From: Cerrena zonata | Taxonomy: Eukaryota; Basidiomycota; Agaricomycetes; Polyporales; Cerrenaceae | DNA length: 64,000 nt | Direction: 5' to 3' | NCBI GenBank assembly: GCA_038087015.1 | Contig: JASBNA010000089.1 | Location: 83,788 to 147,787, forward strand | Shown: one piece after another, positions 58,765 through 64,000 of the stretch | Layout: every line of letters begins with the position of its first letter | Numbering within the stretch: the stretch's first letter is position 1 | Program-made: the position numbers and the translations under genes | Notes under the pieces: generated by a model | Database searches by the model: none | What the model was told of the DNA's origin: nothing | The model's input: the letters and a program-made list of their open reading frames with translations, nothing else

Positions 58765-60807
58765 ATGGCTTTGGATACTTTAGATTTTACAGTAATGATT
58801 GCCATTGCGGTGGCAATGATTGCATATTTTGCAAAGAATAAGATATTTGGTGGCGATGGAACTTCTGCCGGGTTTACTGCCAGTGTTGGAGGAGAGACAT
58901 CTAGAAACTTGGTTGAAACTTTGCAAAAAAATGGAAAGAATACCGTTGTATTCTTTGGATCTCAAACCGGTACCGCGGAGGATTATGCTTCTAAATTAGC
59001 GAAAGAACTCAGTTCTAAGTTTAATTTGAAAGTTTTGATTGCAGATTTAGCTGATTATGATTATGAAAATTTTGCTGATGTCGGTGATGATATTTTGGTG
59101 TTTTTTTTGGCTGCCACTTACGGTGAAGGTGAACCAACTGATAATGCAGTTGATTTCTTTGAATTTATAGATAATGAAGCAGATAACTTGTCTTCTTTGA
59201 GATACTCGGTTTTTGGTTTAGGTAATTCTACTTATGAATTCTATAACGCTATGGGTAAAAAAATTAATACTAGATTAGAAGAATTAGGTGCTGAAAGATT
59301 TGCTGAATATGGTGAAGGTGATGATGGTAATGGGACTATGGATGAAGATTTCTTAGCTTGGAAAGATTCTGTGTTTGAATCTTTGAAGAATAATTTAAAT
59401 TTCGAAGAACATGAAGCAGTTTATCAACCAAATATTGAATTAACGGAAATTGAAGAAATGCCCCTTGATGATCCCCATGTTTCTAATGGTGAACCAAGTA
59501 AAGCTTATATCACCAAAGCTAATACCGATTTAACAAGAGGTCCTTTTGATCATTCTCATCCTTATATTTCTAAAATCACTCACACTAAAGAATTATTCGA
59601 ATCAAAAGATAGATCTTGTGTTCATGCTGAATTCGATTTATCAAATACTAATTTAAGATATTCTACCGGGGATCATATCGCTATTTGGCCAAGCAATGCA
59701 AATGAAAATGTTGATTATTTCATAAAAGCTTTTGGTTTGGAAAATAAAGTTGATGTTGTTTTTGAGTTGAAAGCTTTGGATACTACCATTACCATTCCTT
59801 TCTATACTCCTATTACTTATAGTGCTGTCATTAGACATCATTTGGAAATCTCGGGTTCAATTTCAAGACAATTTTTATCTTCAATCGCCCAATTTGCTCC
59901 TGATGAAGAAACTAAAAAACGTACTTTGGAAATTAGTGGTGATAAAGCTTTATTCGCTGAAAAAATTCATGATAATTATTTTAATATTGCTAATGCTTTA
60001 TTATATTTATCAAATGGTCAACCTTGGTCAAATGTTCCATTTGAGTTCCTTATTGAATCAGTTCCTCACTTACAATCTCGTTATTACTCAATTTCTTCGT
60101 CTTCTTTATCAGAAAAGACAACTGTTCATATCACTGCTGTTGTTGAAGCAGAAAAACATGGTGACCAATTGGTAACCGGTGTGGTTACCAACTTATTGAA
60201 AGATATCGAAATCAATCAAAATAAATCATCTGAAAAACCAATTGTTACTTATGATTTAAATGGTCCAAGAAAATTATTCTCAAATTATAAATTACCTGTT
60301 CATATTAGAAGATCAACTTTTAAATTACCAAGTAACCCAAATACTCCAGTTATCTTGATTGGTCCAGGTACTGGTATTGCTCCAATGAGAGGTTTTGTTA
60401 GGGAACGTGTTGCTTTAAAGAAGAATAATGATGCCAAAGTTGGTAAAACATTATTATTTTATGGTTGTAGAAATGAAAATGAAGATTTCCTTTACAAAAA
60501 TGAATGGCCAGAATATGCTAAAGTTTTAGGTGAATCCTTTGAATTTGAAGTTGCATTCTCTAGAGCAAATCCAGCTAAAAAAGTTTATGTTCAACAGAAG
60601 CTTTTAGAGAAATCTCAACAAATTAATAAATTATTAGAAGATGGTGCATATATCTATGTTTGTGGTGATGCTTCCAAAATGGCCAGAGATGTTCAAAACA
60701 CTTTATCTAATATCATTTCTGCTGAACGTAGTGTTAGTGAAGAAAGAGGTCATGAAATTATTAGATCTTACAAGGTTCAAAATAGATATCAAGAAGATGT
60801 TTGGTAA
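58765..60807 (+). CDS. NCP1: NADPH-cytochrome P450 reductase
   Basis: ER-anchored diflavin reductase that passes electrons from NADPH to cytochrome P450s (Erg11, Erg5) and squalene epoxidase. The 680 residues match yeast Ncp1 (691). The N-terminal anchor is at about 7-22. The flavodoxin domain has FFGSQTGTAEDYA (64-76) and ATYGEGEPTDNA. The FAD domain has RYYSISSSSL and LVTGVVTNLL. The NADPH site is GPGTGIAPMRGFVRER (about 532-547) and YVCGDASKMARDV. The conserved C-terminal Trp stacks on FAD (YQEDVW). The gene is intact. Codon choice is strongly biased (TTA, GAA, AGA, GGT), consistent with high expression. Confidence 0.97.
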   Translation: MALDTLDFTVMIAIAVAMIAYFAKNKIFGGDGTSAGFTASVGGETSRNLVETLQKNGKNTVVFFGSQTGTAEDYASKLAKELSSKFNLKVLIADLADYDYENFADVGDDILVFFLAATYGEGEPTDNAVDFFEFIDNEADNLSSLRYSVFGLGNSTYEFYNAMGKKINTRLEELGAERFAEYGEGDDGNGTMDEDFLAWKDSVFESLKNNLNFEEHEAVYQPNIELTEIEEMPLDDPHVSNGEPSKAYITKANTDLTRGPFDHSHPYISKITHTKELFESKDRSCVHAEFDLSNTNLRYSTGDHIAIWPSNANENVDYFIKAFGLENKVDVVFELKALDTTITIPFYTPITYSAVIRHHLEISGSISRQFLSSIAQFAPDEETKKRTLEISGDKALFAEKIHDNYFNIANALLYLSNGQPWSNVPFEFLIESVPHLQSRYYSISSSSLSEKTTVHITAVVEAEKHGDQLVTGVVTNLLKDIEINQNKSSEKPIVTYDLNGPRKLFSNYKLPVHIRRSTFKLPSNPNTPVILIGPGTGIAPMRGFVRERVALKKNNDAKVGKTLLFYGCRNENEDFLYKNEWPEYAKVLGESFEFEVAFSRANPAKKVYVQQKLLEKSQQINKLLEDGAYIYVCGDASKMARDVQNTLSNIISAERSVSEERGHEIIRSYKVQNRYQEDVW

Positions 60808-61165
60808 ACTGTATAAATTCAAGTAATTATTTCAAAAAAAATTGTTCTTCGTTAAGAGTTTGTTTAATAAATAAAATAATATATCTATATACAATTTAGT
60901 AAATAAGAAATATTTAACTAAACTTAATGTAAGTCGTGAAGAATTTTACAAAATAAAGATTGGAAAAAGTCAAATATATTATTAAATGCTAAAGAGATGA
61001 GATTCAAAAAGAATTAATCACATATTTAAAATAAATGAATACGAAAAGATCAAGGAAAAAAATCATATATATTATTAAAAATTTATGAAACGAATTAAAA
61101 AATTGATGATAAATGAAGGAGTATGGCAAGTCGAACGGAATGGGTAAAGGTAATGCTTGTTAGGA
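60808..61165. other. Convergent 3' region NCP1/IPK1
   Basis: AT-rich 3' untranslated space of about 360 bases between two convergent genes. No gene seen. Confidence 0.5.
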
Positions 61166-62458
61166 TTATGTTTCCAAATTATCAACTGAGTTATCACGTT
61201 TGATACAGGATCTCCAATTTGGATTTGAAGAGTTATAAATACTTTGTAATTTTTCTTCAATATCTAACCAATGCTTATATTTTAATTTTGATTTTAAATC
61301 CAAATCATAAATATTGCAAGTTAATAAGAATTTACCATAATTTTCAATGGTGATTAAATTATTAATATTATTTTGACTATTATGAATATTATTATATTTA
61401 TCGTATTTTTCAAATTTTATGAATAAACCGACATCTCTTAAAGTCATAACCAAAGATAAATTTTGAGAAACATCATCGATTGAAGTTAAATTTTTAATTA
61501 AATCATTTTTATTATTAATTCTTTGATATTCTTTTAATCTTTGGAAAACACTATTTGGATTACTTAAAAATATTTTAAATAATTGTTTAAGTGGTATTCT
61601 ATTAATTTCTTCAATTGTAGTTAATAATTCTTTTGGAATAACTGAAAAAATATCTTCTAAACCTTCATCTATTGTTTCTGGATAAAGTAAATCAAGTGGA
61701 CAAAAATGTCTTGAATAACCTTTTAAAATATTCAACAGACAAGTTCGACAATAATTTGAAGAAGTATTATCATATAACCATTTTGGTTTTATTTCAAAAA
61801 TTACCAGATCAATTTTATTATTTGTTGAGAAATCTTTTAATGAACTTACATGATTAATTATATTATTACGATCATCATTAACAATATTTCGATGGGGGTG
61901 ATTAGGAGAATCTGGCTGTTTTGTATTGGTAGGGTAATTGTTATTTGTTGTCAGACTATTATTCAAATTATTAGTAGGAATTGTATCGTTAGAATCATTT
62001 TGATCAGGTTTATGACCATTTATATTATTTTGAGAATATTCATTTTGAAATTGATCATCATAACTAAAAGGATTATTATTACCAATATAAAGATGACAAT
62101 TTTTCGATAAAAATTGTTTTGTATAATTCCCATCTAAGATATTTGGAATTAATAAACCATATCTTTCCTTTAACATGAGTTGATTACCATGATTATCTAG
62201 TTGATTAACAAAATCGGTGGTTAATACAATTAATTGAATATCAATGATTTGTTGGGGAAATAAATGTTTACATCTTAACTCGATGAAATCATATAATTCA
62301 CACGTCGAGATGTACTGATCGTCTTCTTTCAATAGACGAACTCTTAATAGTTTATGCCTTAAATAATCATTATTCCCAGTATATTTGAATAAAATATTCG
62401 CATTACCCTTGGCAAAGTAGATCCAGTCATTTGGTGAAGTAATTTTTGAAATTTCCAT
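61166..62458 (-). CDS. IPK1: Inositol-pentakisphosphate 2-kinase
   Basis: Makes inositol hexakisphosphate (phytate) from InsP5 in the nucleus, needed for Gle1/Dbp5-driven mRNA export. The 430-residue product from ATG 62458 has the N-lobe ANILFKYTG..HKLLRVRL. The kinase signature is EIKPKW (222-227), followed by a zinc-binding-like SNYCRTCLLNILKGYSRHFCPLDLL (234-258). The C-terminal RDVGLFIKF block carries the conserved S/T-x-x-D-x-D-like core region. It is longer than S. cerevisiae Ipk1 (281), mainly through an Asn-rich insertion (about 130-205). The frame upstream to 62656 is hydrophobic, non-conserved and starts further out, so it is not used. Confidence 0.85.
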   Translation of the reverse strand: MEISKITSPNDWIYFAKGNANILFKYTGNNDYLRHKLLRVRLLKEDDQYISTCELYDFIELRCKHLFPQQIIDIQLIVLTTDFVNQLDNHGNQLMLKERYGLLIPNILDGNYTKQFLSKNCHLYIGNNNPFSYDDQFQNEYSQNNINGHKPDQNDSNDTIPTNNLNNSLTTNNNYPTNTKQPDSPNHPHRNIVNDDRNNIINHVSSLKDFSTNNKIDLVIFEIKPKWLYDNTSSNYCRTCLLNILKGYSRHFCPLDLLYPETIDEGLEDIFSVIPKELLTTIEEINRIPLKQLFKIFLSNPNSVFQRLKEYQRINNKNDLIKNLTSIDDVSQNLSLVMTLRDVGLFIKFEKYDKYNNIHNSQNNINNLITIENYGKFLLTCNIYDLDLKSKLKYKHWLDIEEKLQSIYNSSNPNWRSCIKRDNSVDNLET

Positions 62459-62924
62459 TTTAATGCTTGATTCATATATGACTTGGAATAAATAGAAAAG
62501 AGAACAACAATGAAATAAAGATTGTATCTTATTATTAATGATCAAGGCAAGGATCAAAATGTTTTTAAAAAAATAATAAGACAAGGGCAAAAAAAATAAA
62601 TGCTTTGTAAAAAAGGCAACTCTTTGGAAGAAATGAAAATTAATAAATAAGGTCAAAGCTATTTTATTGATCTAACACTCCCCCAAACCAGATGATTAAT
62701 GTCAACTTTCAACTTTTTCTAGTGACTTTGAAACAAAACAGCAATAACAACAAGTAAATGGTTATAACAAGTGATTCAATTGATCTTAAGCTGATAAAAA
62801 TGGCAGTATATTACAGATTAAATCAAAGGAATACCCAAAAGGACCAAAAAAAAAAAAATTTTATTTTTTTACTGAGTTTTTTTTGTTTGTTTGTCCGCTG
62901 CTTCTCTTTTTTTATTTTTTTTTT

Positions 62925-63067
62925 TTGTTTTCTGAGTTTTCTTTTTGTTTTCTGAGTTCTCTTTTTGTTTTCTGAGTGTTTTTTTTTGTTTTCTGAGTGT
63001 TTTTTTCGTTTTCTGAGTGTTTTTTTGTTTTCTGGGAGTTTTTTTTTGGTTTCTGGGAGTTTTTTTG
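62925..63067 (+). repeat. T-rich minisatellite, 18-20 bp unit
   Basis: About seven copies of GTTTTCTGAGTGTTTTTTT-like units, drifting from CTGAGTT to CTGAGTGT to CTGGGAGT from left to right. T-run length varies between units, which suggests slippage. Confidence 0.88.
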
Positions 63068-63308
63068 TATTTACTCAGTAGGCAATTGAATTTTTGTATT
63101 AGTATTCACTCGGGCAATTGAGTATAGTAGAATGTACAAAGACCAGCTTTGGAGTGGGAACCACGAATAACCGAACAAACAAGCGAAAATGGTGGGCAAA
63201 GATGGAAAACAAAAGGATACAAGGGCGGATGTAAGTGAAATAGGAATTGCAGACCTCAGCACAAGAGCGTTAATTATATTTTCAATCAGAAATTTCCACG
63301 GCAGTAAA

Positions 63309-63392
63309 ACTAGCAGCCAAATCAGTCACTAGCAGCAAATCAATCACTAGCAGCAAATCAATCACAAGAGTCAATCACTAGCAGAGAATCAA
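63309..63392 (+). repeat. 18-bp tandem repeat
   Basis: Units of ACTAGCAGCAAATCAATC: one 19-base variant, two perfect copies, one shortened copy and one diverged copy. Confidence 0.88.
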
Positions 63393-63757
63393 ACAGGATT
63401 CTAGGAACAAGCACCTAGCGCCTAACAATCGAAATGGTCAAGACACCCTTGATCGTGAATGACAACCTAGCCCAGTTTCCAGGTTTTAACTCTCCAGGGG
63501 TCGGCGCCTAAACTAACAATAGAGCGAACACCAGTACACACCTATCTTCTGGAATTGGTAGCGGGACTGCAATCGCTGGCTCAATGACGATGACTGATCT
63601 GATGATTACCTCGTTCAATGGGGTCTTTCTAGATTACCGCCGTTGATTGGGAAAAGAAAAGAAGTGGGAGTTTTTCAAAATGCAAAAAATGCTGCAACCG
63701 CCGACTCCAGAAAAGGGAAATGGGGGAGGGACACGACCGCTCTATGGACTTGTACTG

Positions 63758-63860
63758 ACTTTATTGAAGTATTGAGTATTGAAGTATTGAAGTCAAAGTG
63801 TATTGAAGTCGAAGTGTAATGAAGTATTGAAGTGTATGGAAGTATTGAAGTGCATGGAAG
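63758..63860 (+). repeat. Degenerate TATTGAAG-type short tandem array
   Basis: Imperfect repeats of TATTGAAG and TATGGAAG words with AAGTG spacers. It leads into the 23-bp array to its right. Confidence 0.75.
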
Positions 63861-63890
63861 TGTATTTGTATTGAATGTTGTATTCTATTG

Positions 63891-64000
63891 AATGGCTGAA
63901 TTTATCTGTGTAGAATGGCTGAATCGATTTGTATCTAATGGCTGAATCGATTTATATAGAATGGCTGAATCGATTGATATACAATGGCTGATTCTCTTTA
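63891..64000 (+). repeat. 23-bp tandem array reaching window end
   Basis: AATGGCTGAATCGATTTRTATMK units begin at 63891, 63914, 63937, 63960 and 63983, an exact 23-base period. The fifth is truncated by divergence or by the window edge. The array may continue outside. Confidence 0.9.

Larger units (their letters stand above)
62459..64000. other. Intergenic right end with minisatellites
   Basis: No gene supported in the last 1.5 kb. It carries a T-rich minisatellite, a CTAGCAGCAAATCA-type array, a TATTGAAG array and a 23-bp array reaching the window edge. Short open frames (62758-62955, 63071-63262) are low-complexity. Confidence 0.55.

Noticed and set aside
63891..64000. 23-bp array as a telomere repeat
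   Set aside because: The C. albicans telomere repeat is also 23 bp, but the sequence here lacks the GGTGT-type G-rich core shared by Candida telomere repeats and sits beside a degenerate interstitial array.

Overview
The window is nuclear DNA from a budding yeast (Saccharomycotina). It is AT-rich and gene-dense, and no spliceosomal intron is needed to read any gene. The tRNA genes are nearly base-for-base the yeast type. Protein lengths and family membership fit the Candida/Debaryomyces side of the subphylum. The Candida-type proteasome element (GAAGGCAAAW) upstream of RPN6 and the scarcity of in-frame CTG codons in the conserved genes I scanned agree with a CTG-Ser clade yeast. I could not prove CTG=Ser from the window, and the species is not identified.

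Layout. 1-972: 3' end of a DUR3-type urea/polyamine transporter. 973-4491: a gene-poor stretch with tRNA-Leu(CAA) and a tandem tRNA-Arg(UCU)/tRNA-Phe(GAA) pair. 4492-14726: RAM1, a frame-disrupted PTP2/PTP3-type phosphatase, a coiled-coil gene, NUR1, NUP53 and RRP42. 14805-30468: TRM3, a DUF3445 protein, an SNX41/ATG20-type sorting nexin, NUP84, RPN6, OMS1, TMA17/ADC17 and MRF1. 30469-32095: an intergenic block of palindromes and a 23-bp minisatellite. 32096-47003: a p24 cargo receptor, RRP4, TRM5, a CSC1/RSN1 channel-family protein, a broken RAD4/RAD34, RNH203, a 2OG-Fe(II) oxygenase, a DMT transporter and a VBA-type MFS transporter. 47456-62458: tRNA-Val, OSH3, a RING/TRAF zinc-finger gene, tRNA-Gln, a cytosolic-type gamma-glutamyltransferase homologue, NSE3, NCP1 and IPK1. 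62459-64000: several minisatellites and no gene.

The genes are mostly housekeeping: nuclear pore (NUP53, NUP84), exosome (RRP42, RRP4), tRNA modification (TRM3, TRM5), proteasome and its assembly (RPN6, TMA17), mitochondrial translation and biogenesis (MRF1, OMS1), genome maintenance (RAD4, RNH203, NSE3) and lipid/inositol metabolism (OSH3, NCP1, IPK1). They do not form a cluster devoted to one pathway.

The most striking pattern is that eight loci carry frame lesions while about twenty-two others are intact. The lesions pile up: five in the phosphatase and at least four in RAD4. Yet TRM3 (1424 codons) and OSH3 (1012 codons) have none. Most lesions are single-base indels at short homopolymers, so residual sequencing error is a live explanation. 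Their uneven distribution makes local gene decay (for example one allele of a diploid) worth testing. I found no convincing new multi-gene system. The best structural observations are the tandem tRNA-Arg/tRNA-Phe pair, the palindrome plus minisatellite block, and the 23-bp-period array at the right edge.
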